Shown here: piece after piece, positions 5,459 to 11,691 of the stretch
Layout: each line of letters opens with the position of its first letter
Numbering within the stretch: position 1 is the first letter of the stretch
DNA from: Halomonas halophila
GTDB taxonomy: Bacteria; Pseudomonadota; Gammaproteobacteria; Pseudomonadales; Halomonadaceae
DNA length: 11,691 nt
Assembly (NCBI GenBank): GCA_002433675.1
Contig: DJIP01000191.1
Coordinates: forward strand, 1-11,691
Direction of reading: 5' to 3'
The notes under the pieces: model-generated
The model's database searches: none
What the model was told of the DNA's origin: nothing
Seen by the model: the letters and a program-made list of their open reading frames with translations, nothing else
Translations under genes and position numbers: made by a program

Positions 5459-6738
5459 AGGACGTCCTTCAGCGCCGCCAGGCAGGCGTCCACTTCGAGT
5501 GGGGTGTTGTAGTGGGCCAACGACACCCGGGTGACCGAGGGCAGGCCCAGGGGGCGCAGGATATTGCCGGAGTAGGCGTCGTCCTTGCGGGCGTGGACGC
5601 GGATGCCACGCTGGCCAAGCTCGGCGACGATCTCCAGTGCGTCTCGGTGCTTCACGCAAAACGAGACCGCCCCCTCCCGCCAGGGCGAATCCGCCTCGCC
5701 GATCAGGGTCAGGCCGGGCAGGTCCCTGAGTCCGGTGACGCCATCGGCGCCGTCGATCAGCCGACGCATCAGCGCCGCCTCCTGATCATGCATGGCCTGG
5801 CCGGCGGCCAACAGCCGCTGCCGGCGCTCGCTCTTGTCAGTGAAATGTCCTCCCAACCACTCGAGATAGCAGACCATCTCGCGGGCGCCGGCCCAGGCGG
5901 CAGGATCGCGGCTACCCAGCTCCCAGGCGTCGTCCGGCTTGCCCGCCAGGCGGTCGTGATCGGCGCAACCCAGTCGCGGCGAGACCCAGGCGTAGCCGTC
6001 GTTGAACGGGCAGAACACCTTGTACAGCGACACCGCGTAGGCATCGACGCCGTAGTGCGATACCGCCAACGCACCATGGGGGGCATGCTGGATGCCATCG
6101 ACGATGATGTAGCAGTCCGGTGCGATGGCGCGAATCGCCTTGGCGATGGCGGCCACGTCCTGGGTCATGCCGGTCACCGGGCTGGTGTGCAGGATAGTGG
6201 CCACACGGGTCTCCGGCGTCACGACGCGGACATAGTCCTCGGCGGTGGCGCGCCCCTGATGCGGATCGAAGGGCACCGTCAACCGCTGCCTGCCGGTGCG
6301 CCTCGCCCACTGCGCGGTGGCGTCAAAGGTGGCGGGATGCTCGAGCTCGCAGGCGACGATGTTGCCACCCGCTGGCGCGGCACTGGCGGCGGCGCGAATT
6401 ACCCGGAACAGGCACTCGGTGCCGGTCTCGCCGCCAAACACGATGCCGTCCTCTACCCCCAGCAGGCTGGCCATGGCGTCGCGACCGTCATCGATCATGC
6501 ACGAAATGGCCCGGGAAGCGTCATTGTCGCGATGATCGTTGTCCGGCAGTGCGGCGACTTCGGCCATGCGTGCCACCACGGCCTTGAGCGTCAGGGAACC
6601 GCCGGCGTTTTCGAAGAATATCCGGGGGCCGGTGTAGGGGCAGCGGTCGACGTGGTGAAAGCGAGCGCGCACCTGACTCATCAGGGCGTCGTCAAATACC
6701 GCCACGCTCGCCTTGCTGGAAGGCTTCAATGTCTGCAT
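5449..6738 (-). CDS. Class V PLP-dependent enzyme, cysteine desulfurase-like (first paralogue)
   Basis: The product is 429 residues from ATG 6738, supported by AGGA 8 bases upstream; a longer 451-residue form from 6804 has no ribosome site. The fold is that of class V aminotransferases: FFENAGGS (41-48) near the start, H134 for ring stacking, D214 in IIVDGIQHAPHG contacting the pyridine nitrogen, and the Schiff-base lysine K240 in SLYKVFCP. The ending VTRVSLAHYNTPLEVD is shared with the second paralogue, which places both in the VC1184-type 'cysteine desulfurase-like' group. The loop that carries the catalytic cysteine in SufS-type enzymes reads GIRVHARKDDAY here, with no cysteine, so desulfurase activity is doubtful. 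The motif equivalent to HVSN reads HTSP. The gene is divergent from the GntR regulator and monocistronic. It could be a transaminase, epimerase or beta-lyase; the substrate is unknown. Confidence 0.85.
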   Translation of the reverse strand: MQTLKPSSKASVAVFDDALMSQVRARFHHVDRCPYTGPRIFFENAGGSLTLKAVVARMAEVAALPDNDHRDNDASRAISCMIDDGRDAMASLLGVEDGIVFGGETGTECLFRVIRAAASAAPAGGNIVACELEHPATFDATAQWARRTGRQRLTVPFDPHQGRATAEDYVRVVTPETRVATILHTSPVTGMTQDVAAIAKAIRAIAPDCYIIVDGIQHAPHGALAVSHYGVDAYAVSLYKVFCPFNDGYAWVSPRLGCADHDRLAGKPDDAWELGSRDPAAWAGAREMVCYLEWLGGHFTDKSERRQRLLAAGQAMHDQEAALMRRLIDGADGVTGLRDLPGLTLIGEADSPWREGAVSFCVKHRDALEIVAELGQRGIRVHARKDDAYSGNILRPLGLPSVTRVSLAHYNTPLEVDACLAALKDVLGA

Positions 6739-7068
6739 CTGATCGTTCCTTGGTGGCAGCGGAACAGCAAACCTCACCCCCAGCCGGGCGCCAGAACGAG
6801 GCAAGGGACGCTACCCGATCCTTCCTGGTTCGTCCGGAGTTATCGAGAAGCTTGCTCATAGTAGTACGCCCTGGCTGACCGGATGGCAAAAATGCAGCAC
6901 ACTGGGCGCCTGAACTTTGGTCGATCCAACGTTACCGTTCGAGTGACATCGTGATAATCTGTGCCTTGCACGACGGCCGTAAATTGACGCTATTTCACCT
7001 TTCACAATGCTCAACCATCCCGGTGATTTCCCCCTGATGATGGTCGAGCCTTCTGGCGAGACCATGCC
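6739..7068. promoter_or_regulatory. 330-base divergent promoter region of PLP enzyme and GntR gene
   Basis: This gap separates the starts of two divergent genes and should hold promoters for both. GC drops in 6880-7015. Visible elements are the dyad TTGG-N5-CCAA at 6917-6929, the palindrome ACGGCCGT at 6973-6980, and TTGACG at 6984, which could be a plus-strand -35 box but has no good partner at the usual distance. I could not define a transcription start. The long leader in front of the PLP enzyme leaves room for control by the regulator. Confidence 0.45.
6917..6929. promoter_or_regulatory. Candidate GntR-type operator dyad
   Basis: TTGG (6917-6920), five bases TCGAT, CCAA (6926-6929). Short inverted repeats of TGG/CCA or GT/AC type with a few central bases are typical FadR-subfamily operators, and this one lies between the regulator and its divergent neighbour. 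Four-base arms are common by chance, and I found no second copy upstream of the transporter operon, whose promoter is outside the window. Confidence 0.25.
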
Positions 7069-7785
7069 ATGACGAGTGACGCCACCTCCGCTGCACCATC
7101 CAAGCCGGAAGCCCTGGCCGAGGAGCTCGTCTATGACCGCATCGTCGACGCCCTGATCGACAAGCGTCTGCGTCCCGGCGAGCGTTTGAACGAAGCCAAG
7201 CTCGCCAGCGCCTTCAAGACGCCGCGTAGCCGGGTACGTCGCGCGCTGAACCGGCTGACGGCGGAACGCCTGGTACGCTTCGAGATGCACCGGGGCGCCT
7301 TCGTCTCGCTGCCATCGGTGAAGGAAGCCTACGATATCTTCGAGACGCGGCTGCATATCGAGGGCGCGGTAGCGCGGATCGCCTGCGAGCGCATCGACGC
7401 CGAAGGTATCGCCACGCTACGTCGCCACCTGGCGCTGGAACATCAGGTCTTCGAGGAGCACCAGCCCAGCGTCAATCGTATCTCCGGCGACTTTCACCTG
7501 ATGCTGGCGGAGCTGACCGGCAATGACGAGCTGATTGCCATCGTGCGCCCGATCATTCGACGCTTCTGCATCATCCAGTCGCTCTACGAACGCTCCACCG
7601 GCGTGCTGTGCCTTACCCATGAGCACCAGACCCTGGTCGATCTGATCGAAAAGCGCGACGCCGAGGGCGCCGCCGCGTCGATGATGGAGCACTGTCGCCA
7701 CATCTTCTACAGCCTGGACCTGTCCGAGCGCCGCCGCGCCGAGGCCAACATCTACGATATCGACATCGACGATCCGCTGGGCTAA
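7069..7785 (+). CDS. GntR-family regulator, FadR subfamily (FCD domain)
   Basis: The product is 238 residues. The winged helix-turn-helix covers residues 14-82 (VYDRIVDALIDKRLRPGERLNEAKLA, then R-R--LNRLTAERLV and the wing HRGAFVSLP). The helical FCD effector domain covers about 85-215. Histidines H143 (DFH), H186 (HEH) and H208 (EHC) sit where FCD proteins bind a metal that helps hold a small carboxylate ligand. FCD regulators usually repress uptake and breakdown genes for organic or amino acids and release DNA when the ligand is present. The gene lies between two paralogous PLP-enzyme genes, divergent from one and convergent with the other, so it probably controls both and the linked importer. 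The ATG at 7069 has only a weak ribosome site (GGCGAG). Confidence 0.9.
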   Translation: MTSDATSAAPSKPEALAEELVYDRIVDALIDKRLRPGERLNEAKLASAFKTPRSRVRRALNRLTAERLVRFEMHRGAFVSLPSVKEAYDIFETRLHIEGAVARIACERIDAEGIATLRRHLALEHQVFEEHQPSVNRISGDFHLMLAELTGNDELIAIVRPIIRRFCIIQSLYERSTGVLCLTHEHQTLVDLIEKRDAEGAAASMMEHCRHIFYSLDLSERRRAEANIYDIDIDDPLG

Positions 7786-7835
7786 AGGGCCGGCCATGCC
7801 GAAAACCCGCCTAAGCAGGAGACAAGGCCGGCCCT
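7786..7835. repeat. 10-bp GC-rich inverted repeat with 30-base spacer
   Basis: AGGGCCGGCC (7786-7795), starting directly after the GntR stop codon, is the exact reverse complement of GGCCGGCCCT (7826-7835). The stem is strong but the loop is long and no T-run follows. It stands in tandem with the terminator hairpin at 7854-7884. Confidence 0.6.
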
Positions 7836-7853
7836 GAGGCTGGGACATGCGTA

Positions 7854-7884
7854 GCAGAAAAGGGGCCAGAAGCCCCTTTTCTGC
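7854..7884. terminator. Strong bidirectional Rho-independent terminator
   Basis: GCAGAAAAGGGGC (7854-7866), loop CAGAA, GCCCCTTTTCTGC (7872-7884) forms a perfect 13-bp stem. The A-run on one side and T-run on the other let it work as an intrinsic terminator in both directions, for the GntR gene on the plus strand and the importer/PLP-enzyme operon on the minus strand. It is the most convincing terminator in the window. Confidence 0.85.
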
Positions 7885-7922
7885 ATTTCCACGACGTCAT
7901 TGCCAGCTTCTGGCCCACGCCC

Positions 7923-9167
7923 TCAGAGTGCGGCGTCCAGCGCCTCGATCAGTCGGTCCACCTCGGCCTCGGTGTTGTAATGCACCATGGACACCCGCAC
8001 CACGCCCTGGATGTCCATCAGACCGAGGTCCTCGGTCAGGCGGCGGGCGTAGAAGTCGCCGTAGCGGATTCCTACCTTGGCCTCGTCGATCTTGCGCACG
8101 ATCTCGTCAGACTGATGCCCTTCCACAGTAAAGCTGATGGTCGCGACGCGATGTTCGATATCGGCATCCCGCCTTCCGATGATGCGAACGCCTTCTTTTC
8201 CAGAGAGATAATCGAGCAGTTTCTTGCTCAATATTGCTTCATGCTTGGCGATGGCATCGAAGGATGTTTCCAGCTTTTTCCGCTTGTCACCTTCACCATT
8301 ATCGCCCGTCAGCGAGGTCAGATAAGCCAGGATACCGGTGGCAGCGTAGGTCAGCTCGTAGTTGGGATTTCCAGGCTCCATCTTTCCTGGAATCTGCTCG
8401 CGCGTGAAGAAGTGATGGTAGATATTATCCAACTCCAGCAGGCACTCCTTTTTCACATAGAGCACCGCGTGATGGGGGCCAAATACCTTGTACAGACTGA
8501 AGCCATAGTAGTCGACATCCCAGTCCTGGACGTCGATGGCCCGGTGGGGGGCGAAGGCCACCCCATCGACACAGATGCGAGCACCGGCGTCGTGGGCCAT
8601 GGCGGCGATCCGCTTGATCGGATTGATGGTGCCGAGCAGGTTGGAGACGTGGGTCACGCAGACCAGACGAGTGCGCTCGTTGAGCAGTTCCGCCAGGGTG
8701 TCCAGCTCCAGCTCCAGGGTCTCGGGATTGCAGTTCCAGAAGCGCAGCTTGACGCCGCGCTGCTCGAGGCGCATCCAGGGGCCGACGTGGCTCTCGTGGT
8801 CGGTGTTGGTAACGATGATCTCGTCGCCCGGGGCGAACTGGCTGGCCATGGCGTCGGCCAGCAGGCGGAACTGGATGGTCGAACTGGGACCGAACACCAG
8901 CTCTTCCACGTGGCGAGCATTGACCAGCGTCGCCACCGCCTGGCGACCGGCGTCGACCTTGGCCTTGGAATTCTGGCTGGGGGCGTAGCTCGCGCCGAGC
9001 TGCACGTTGTCGCCCAGCAGATAGTCGCTGATGCGTTCCACCACCATCTTCGGCACCTGGGCGCCGCCGGCGTTGTCCATGAACACCCAGTCGCTTTCAA
9101 GCGAGGGAAACTGGGCTCTGACGTGTGTCAGATCAAGGCGAGCGTCTGAGGATGAATCGAGTGACAT
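7923..9167 (-). CDS. Class V PLP-dependent enzyme, VC1184-type cysteine desulfurase-like (second paralogue)
   Basis: The product is 414 residues from ATG 9167, which has AAGGA 6 bases upstream; the start at 9203 has none. Motifs are FMDNAGGAQVP (29-39), H124 (TNTDHESH), HVSNLLGTI (173-181), D201 in ICVDGVAFAPHR and the PLP lysine K227 in SLYKVFGPHH. This matches the family annotated as 'cysteine desulfurase-like, VC1184 type'. The loop homologous to the SufS cysteine loop reads GIRYGDFYARRL (367-378), with aromatic residues and no cysteine, so sulfur removal from cysteine is not expected. The gene is last in the operon, 101 bases after the ATPase of an amino-acid importer, so its substrate is probably the imported compound or a product of it. 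Codon GC falls to about 52% over 8161-8400 compared with the rest of the gene. Confidence 0.9.
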   Translation of the reverse strand: MSLDSSSDARLDLTHVRAQFPSLESDWVFMDNAGGAQVPKMVVERISDYLLGDNVQLGASYAPSQNSKAKVDAGRQAVATLVNARHVEELVFGPSSTIQFRLLADAMASQFAPGDEIIVTNTDHESHVGPWMRLEQRGVKLRFWNCNPETLELELDTLAELLNERTRLVCVTHVSNLLGTINPIKRIAAMAHDAGARICVDGVAFAPHRAIDVQDWDVDYYGFSLYKVFGPHHAVLYVKKECLLELDNIYHHFFTREQIPGKMEPGNPNYELTYAATGILAYLTSLTGDNGEGDKRKKLETSFDAIAKHEAILSKKLLDYLSGKEGVRIIGRRDADIEHRVATISFTVEGHQSDEIVRKIDEAKVGIRYGDFYARRLTEDLGLMDIQGVVRVSMVHYNTEAEVDRLIEALDAAL

Positions 9168-9186
9168 GGGAAGTCCTTGAATAGGG

Positions 9187-9215
9187 GTCGAGAGGCGATA
9201 CATGGACGTCGAGAG
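9187..9215. repeat. GTCGAGAG direct repeat spaced two helical turns
   Basis: GTCGAGAG occurs at 9187-9194 and again at 9208-9215, 21 bases apart start to start, upstream of the second PLP-enzyme gene. Two turns of spacing would put both copies on the same DNA face, as for an activator. No known site is recognised and chance is possible. Confidence 0.25.
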
Positions 9216-9268
9216 ACAAGGCTGGGGCGAAACAAGCGCCGAGCCAGCCGTCGAACAGGCGCCACGAC

Positions 9269-10084
9269 TCAGTGAGCCAGCACCGACTGGAAAAAGGCGC
9301 GGGTTCGGTCTTCCTGCGGCGCCGAGAAGATCTGTTCGGGAGCGCCTTCCTCGACGATCTGGCCGGCCTCCATGAAGATCACCCGGTCGGCGACATGGCG
9401 GGCGAAGCCCATCTCGTGGGTCACCAGCAGCATGGTCACGCCGGTGCCGGCCAGGGTCTTGATGACGTCGAGCACCTCGCCGACCATCTCCGGGTCCAGC
9501 GCCGAGGTGGGCTCATCGAACAGCAACACGCGCGGTTCATTGGCCAGCGCCCGGGCGATGCCGACCCGCTGCTGCTGACCGCCGGACAGGGCGCTTGGAT
9601 ACTTGTACATCTGCTCGGCGATGCCGACCTTTTCCAGCAACTCCTTGGCCCGCGCCTGGGCATCCCCCGGGCTCATGCCACGCACCCGGATCGGTCCCAG
9701 GGTCACGTTCTCCAGCACCGTCATGTTGGGAAACAGGTTGAAGCTCTGGAACACCATGCCGACGTCCTTGCGCACCTCGATCAGCTCGGGGCCGGGCTGG
9801 ACCCGCACGCTGTCGACGTAGATGTCGCCGGCGCTGTAGGCCTCCAGATGATTGATGCAGCGGATCAGCGTCGACTTGCCGGAGCCCGACGGGCCGAGGA
9901 TCGCCACCACCTCGCCTTCGCGTACCTTGAGGTCGATGTTCTTGAGGGCGTGGAAGTCGCCATAGTACTTGTTGACCCCTTCGAGCGAGATGATCGCTCT
10001 GGGCGCCTCGGGCAGACCAGCCTCGAGCGGGGGAAGGGTAGTGCCCTGGGTAGTGCCCTGGGTCGTCCGGGTTTCATTGATCAT
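9269..10084 (-). CDS. Polar amino-acid ABC transporter, ATP-binding subunit
   Basis: This is the 271-residue cytoplasmic ATPase that powers uptake of an amino acid by the HisP/GlnQ type importer. Walker [10 protein letters not shown] is at 64-72, the Q-loop glutamine at 113 ([10 protein letters not shown]), signature LSGGQQQR at 167-173, Walker B VLLFDE at 186-191 and the switch histidine H223 in VTHE. Length is about 25 residues over the GlnQ norm because of an N-terminal extension holding [10 protein letters not shown], encoded by a 12-base tandem repeat. The start at 10084 is firm, with AGGAGA 6 bases upstream. That ribosome site abuts the permease stop, leaving a 13-base gap. It works with the permease and binding protein just upstream in the same operon. 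Confidence 0.95.
   Translation of the reverse strand: MINETRTTQGTTQGTTLPPLEAGLPEAPRAIISLEGVNKYYGDFHALKNIDLKVREGEVVAILGPSGSGKSTLIRCINHLEAYSAGDIYVDSVRVQPGPELIEVRKDVGMVFQSFNLFPNMTVLENVTLGPIRVRGMSPGDAQARAKELLEKVGIAEQMYKYPSALSGGQQQRVGIARALANEPRVLLFDEPTSALDPEMVGEVLDVIKTLAGTGVTMLLVTHEMGFARHVADRVIFMEAGQIVEEGAPEQIFSAPQEDRTRAFFQSVLAH
10037..10060. repeat. Two-copy 12-base tandem repeat in the ATPase gene
   Basis: GGTAGTGCCCTG is repeated exactly at 10037-10048 and 10049-10060 and continues into a partial third copy. On the coding strand it gives the TTQG repeat near residues 7-15. Being in frame, a change in copy number would only lengthen or shorten the N-terminal tail. Confidence 0.85.
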
Positions 10085-10097
10085 GGCAGTTCTCCTG

Positions 10098-10769
10098 TCA
10101 GGCCCGGCCCTGGGCGAAGCGTTTCTCGAGCAGACCGACCAGGCGCACCAGTGGCAGCAGCACCGCCAGGTAGAGTAGCGCCGCGCCGATCAGCGGTGTC
10201 GGGTTGGCCGCCAGCGCCTGGGCCTGGGTGGCCTGCTTGAGCAGGTCGGGCATGGCCACCACCGAGGCCAGGGCGGTGTCCTTCATCACGTTGATGCAGT
10301 TGCTGGTCAGCGGCGGAATGATCAGCCGGATCGCCTGGGGCAGGACCACGTCGCACATCACCCGATACTGGCTAAGGCCGATCGACTGGGCGGCCTCGAA
10401 CTGGCCCCGTGGCACCGCCTCGATACCGGCGCGGTAGATCTCGGCGGCGTAGGCGCTGGAGATCATGGTCAGGGCGGTACAGGCCGCAGCGAACGGTGAC
10501 AGGGTGATGCCGACGAACGGCAGCGCGTAGTAGACGATGACCAGCCACACCAGCACCGGCAGTGAGCGAAAGACGTCGATGTAGGCGATGGTGAGAAAAC
10601 GCAGCGGCTTGGGGCCGTAGAGGCGCAACAGCGCCAGCCCCAGCCCGCCGATCAGCCCCAGCAGGATGCTCAGAAAGCCCAGCATCAGGGTCATGCCGAG
10701 CCCCTGCAGGAGCATCGGGAAGGTGCGCACCAGCACCTCCCAGTTGAAGAATGTCTGGACCAGGTCCAT
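10098..10769 (-). CDS. Polar amino-acid ABC transporter, permease subunit
   Basis: The product is 223 residues with about five hydrophobic segments (near 20-48, 57-85, 90-110, 145-172 and 190-215), as in HisM/GlnP-type permeases. The EAA loop that docks on the ATPase is clear: [22 protein letters not shown] at 125-146. The early segment [18 protein letters not shown] is also family-typical. Only one permease gene is present, so it probably forms a homodimer. Start ATG 10769 follows GGAG, which sits in the loop of a short hairpin. The gene lies 77 bases after the binding-protein gene and 13 bases before the ATPase gene, in one operon. Confidence 0.94.
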   Translation of the reverse strand: MDLVQTFFNWEVLVRTFPMLLQGLGMTLMLGFLSILLGLIGGLGLALLRLYGPKPLRFLTIAYIDVFRSLPVLVWLVIVYYALPFVGITLSPFAAACTALTMISSAYAAEIYRAGIEAVPRGQFEAAQSIGLSQYRVMCDVVLPQAIRLIIPPLTSNCINVMKDTALASVVAMPDLLKQATQAQALAANPTPLIGAALLYLAVLLPLVRLVGLLEKRFAQGRA

Positions 10770-10770
10770 G

Positions 10771-10786
10771 GATCGTCTCCACGATC
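10771..10786 (-). promoter_or_regulatory. Hairpin presenting the permease ribosome-binding site
   Basis: Read on the coding strand, GATCGT (10786-10781) and ACGATC (10776-10771) form a perfect 6-bp stem whose four-base loop is GGAG, the Shine-Dalgarno sequence. The start codon follows one base after the stem. Such a structure could tune translation of the permease relative to the binding protein. Confidence 0.4.
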
Positions 10787-10799
10787 GAGGGTAATACGC

Positions 10800-10826
10800 T
10801 GGCCGCGGCGGTCACCGCCGCGGCCA
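10800..10826. repeat. Very GC-rich 13-bp inverted repeat between binding-protein and permease genes
   Basis: TGGCCGCGGCGGT (10800-10812) and ACCGCCGCGGCCA (10814-10826) are exact reverse complements around one central base. In RNA this makes a very stable hairpin 20 bases after the binding-protein stop. There is no T-run, so it is unlikely to be a full terminator. Intercistronic hairpins in this place usually protect the upstream message and let the binding protein outnumber the membrane parts. Confidence 0.7.
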
Positions 10827-10846
10827 CGGGACTTGCTGGGCCAGGT

Positions 10847-11659
10847 TTACTGGGCGGAAGGCATATCGCGCACTTCGACGGTGCTGGTGCCGGCATCCGG
10901 AGCGGCGCCGAACCAGGTCTCGTGCAGCTCGGCGACAAAGCCTTCCTGCTTGAGTTCGCTGATCACTTCGCTGGCCTTGGCGGCAAGCTCGGCGTCCTTG
11001 GCGAACATCATCGAGTACTGCTCACCGCTGGGGATGCGACTGACCACCTCGAGGCTGGGCTTGTCACGCACGTAGTACTGCACCGCCGGAATGTCCGAGA
11101 TGTAGGCGTCCAGGCGGCCGCTGGACAGGTCCAGCATGGCCGGCTGCAGGCCTTCATAACGACGGATTTCCTTGATGCCGTACTGCTCCTGGTTCTCGCT
11201 GGTCCAGATGTCGCCGGTAGAGCCGGTATCGACGCCGACCACCTTGCCGTCCAGGTCCTCGAGCCCGCTGATGCCCTTGCTGGTGTGGGTCGCCAGGGAC
11301 TGGTCGCTGTCGTAGTAGGGCTGGGCGAAGGACACCGACTCCAGACGCTCGTCGGTGATGGTGATGGAGGACACCGCCACGTCGATGCGCCCAGACTGTA
11401 CCGCCGAGAACAGGCCATTGAACGGAATGTTGCTGATCTCGACCTCGTCGTAGCCCAGGCGGCTGCCGACCTCGTTGACCAGGTCGATCTCGAAGCCAAC
11501 GTAGTCACCGCTGTCGTCCTGGAACTCCCAGGGCAGGTTGCCGATGTTGGCACCGACCTTGAGGGTTTCGGCCATCACGCCGCCTGCTGCCAGGCCGGCG
11601 GAAAGGGCGGTGGCCAGCACCAGGGAACGCTTGGAGAAGGTCTTGTAGGAAAGGCTCAT
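10847..11659 (-). CDS. Periplasmic amino-acid-binding protein of the ABC importer
   Basis: The product is 270 residues. It starts at ATG 11659 with AGGA 8 bases upstream. A signal peptide (KTFSKRS, then a hydrophobic stretch) ends at GVMA-ET, about residue 30. It belongs to the type 2 solute-binding family 3 (HisJ/GlnH/FliY kind): GFEIDLVNEVG at 55-65, IPFNGLFSAVQSGRIDVAVSSITITDERLE at 78-107 with R105 expected to hold the ligand carboxylate, VGVDTGSTG at 141-149, and D189 in ISDIP, the residue that usually holds the alpha-amino group. These residues argue for an L- or D-alpha-amino acid, but the side-chain pocket does not tell which one. A short polar tail follows residue 252. It is the first gene of the operon; its promoter lies beyond the window. 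Confidence 0.94.
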   Translation of the reverse strand: MSLSYKTFSKRSLVLATALSAGLAAGGVMAETLKVGANIGNLPWEFQDDSGDYVGFEIDLVNEVGSRLGYDEVEISNIPFNGLFSAVQSGRIDVAVSSITITDERLESVSFAQPYYDSDQSLATHTSKGISGLEDLDGKVVGVDTGSTGDIWTSENQEQYGIKEIRRYEGLQPAMLDLSSGRLDAYISDIPAVQYYVRDKPSLEVVSRIPSGEQYSMMFAKDAELAAKASEVISELKQEGFVAELHETWFGAAPDAGTSTVEVRDMPSAQ

Positions 11660-11691
11660 GGGATATTTCCTCTGGTTATTGTCGTTGTTGC

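Noticed and set aside
6692..6859. Possible leader peptide (MSKLLDNSG...) overlapping the first PLP-enzyme start on the minus strand
   Set aside because: The ribosome site is weak and the composition unremarkable, and it runs into the enzyme gene in another frame; not strong enough to list as a gene.
5512..6861. 449-codon open frame antisense to the first PLP-enzyme gene
   Set aside because: It is a GC-bias shadow of the minus-strand gene: no domain, repetitive Gly/Arg/Ala/Val/Asp/His composition, no ribosome site, while the minus strand carries clear PLP motifs.
7980..9149. 389-codon open frame antisense to the second PLP-enzyme gene
   Set aside because: Same reason: low-complexity antisense translation of a well-supported gene.
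9272..10240. 322-codon frame antisense to the ABC ATPase and permease
   Set aside because: His/Gln/Asp-rich shadow crossing two genes on the other strand; no recognisable features.
1..11691. CRISPR arrays, tRNA or rRNA genes
   Set aside because: No regularly spaced repeats and no tRNA T-arm or acceptor pattern were seen on either strand by reading; no rRNA-like stretch.

Overview
The window reads as chromosomal DNA of a GC-rich gammaproteobacterium. A Halomonas-like (Halomonadaceae) source is my best guess, from the protein style (HdfR-like LysR regulator, SulP transporter with a cysteine tail, polar amino-acid ABC transporter) and from strong GC-ending codon bias. That guess is an inference, not a database result. 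One stretch, about 1200-2690, is clearly different: hand-counted 60-base blocks inside the DUF3800 gene are only 33-35% GC.

Left edge (1-871): the 3' end of a secreted-type Asp-box (BNR) beta-propeller gene overlaps by 8 bases a small exported c-type cytochrome gene. Accessory island (about 884-2690): an IS5-family insertion sequence has decayed to its left end and the N-terminus of its transposase. It is followed by AT-rich DNA with no convincing gene, a plus-strand terminator-like hairpin with no obvious gene in front of it, and a minus-strand DUF3800 protein (predicted RNase H-like fold) that carries a QLPLF sliding-clamp-type motif near its N-terminus. A doubtful 62-residue ORF lies between this gene and the next.

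Middle (2693-5410): a LysR-type regulator and a SulP anion transporter with a STAS domain are transcribed divergently from a 114-base gap that holds a good T-N11-A LysR-type box.

Right half (5449-11659): this looks like one functional module. On the minus strand runs an operon of solute-binding protein, permease and ATPase (polar amino-acid uptake family), followed after 101 bases by a class V PLP-dependent enzyme. The operon ends in a strong hairpin that also serves the convergent FadR-type GntR regulator. Divergent from that regulator is a second class V PLP enzyme of the same subfamily. Both enzymes keep the PLP lysine and aspartate, but neither has a cysteine at the position expected for a cysteine desulfurase. 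They therefore probably do different chemistry on an imported amino acid, under GntR control. The substrate cannot be read from the sequence. This two-enzyme, importer and regulator cassette is the best candidate for an undescribed pathway here.

No tRNA, rRNA, CRISPR array or origin was seen.
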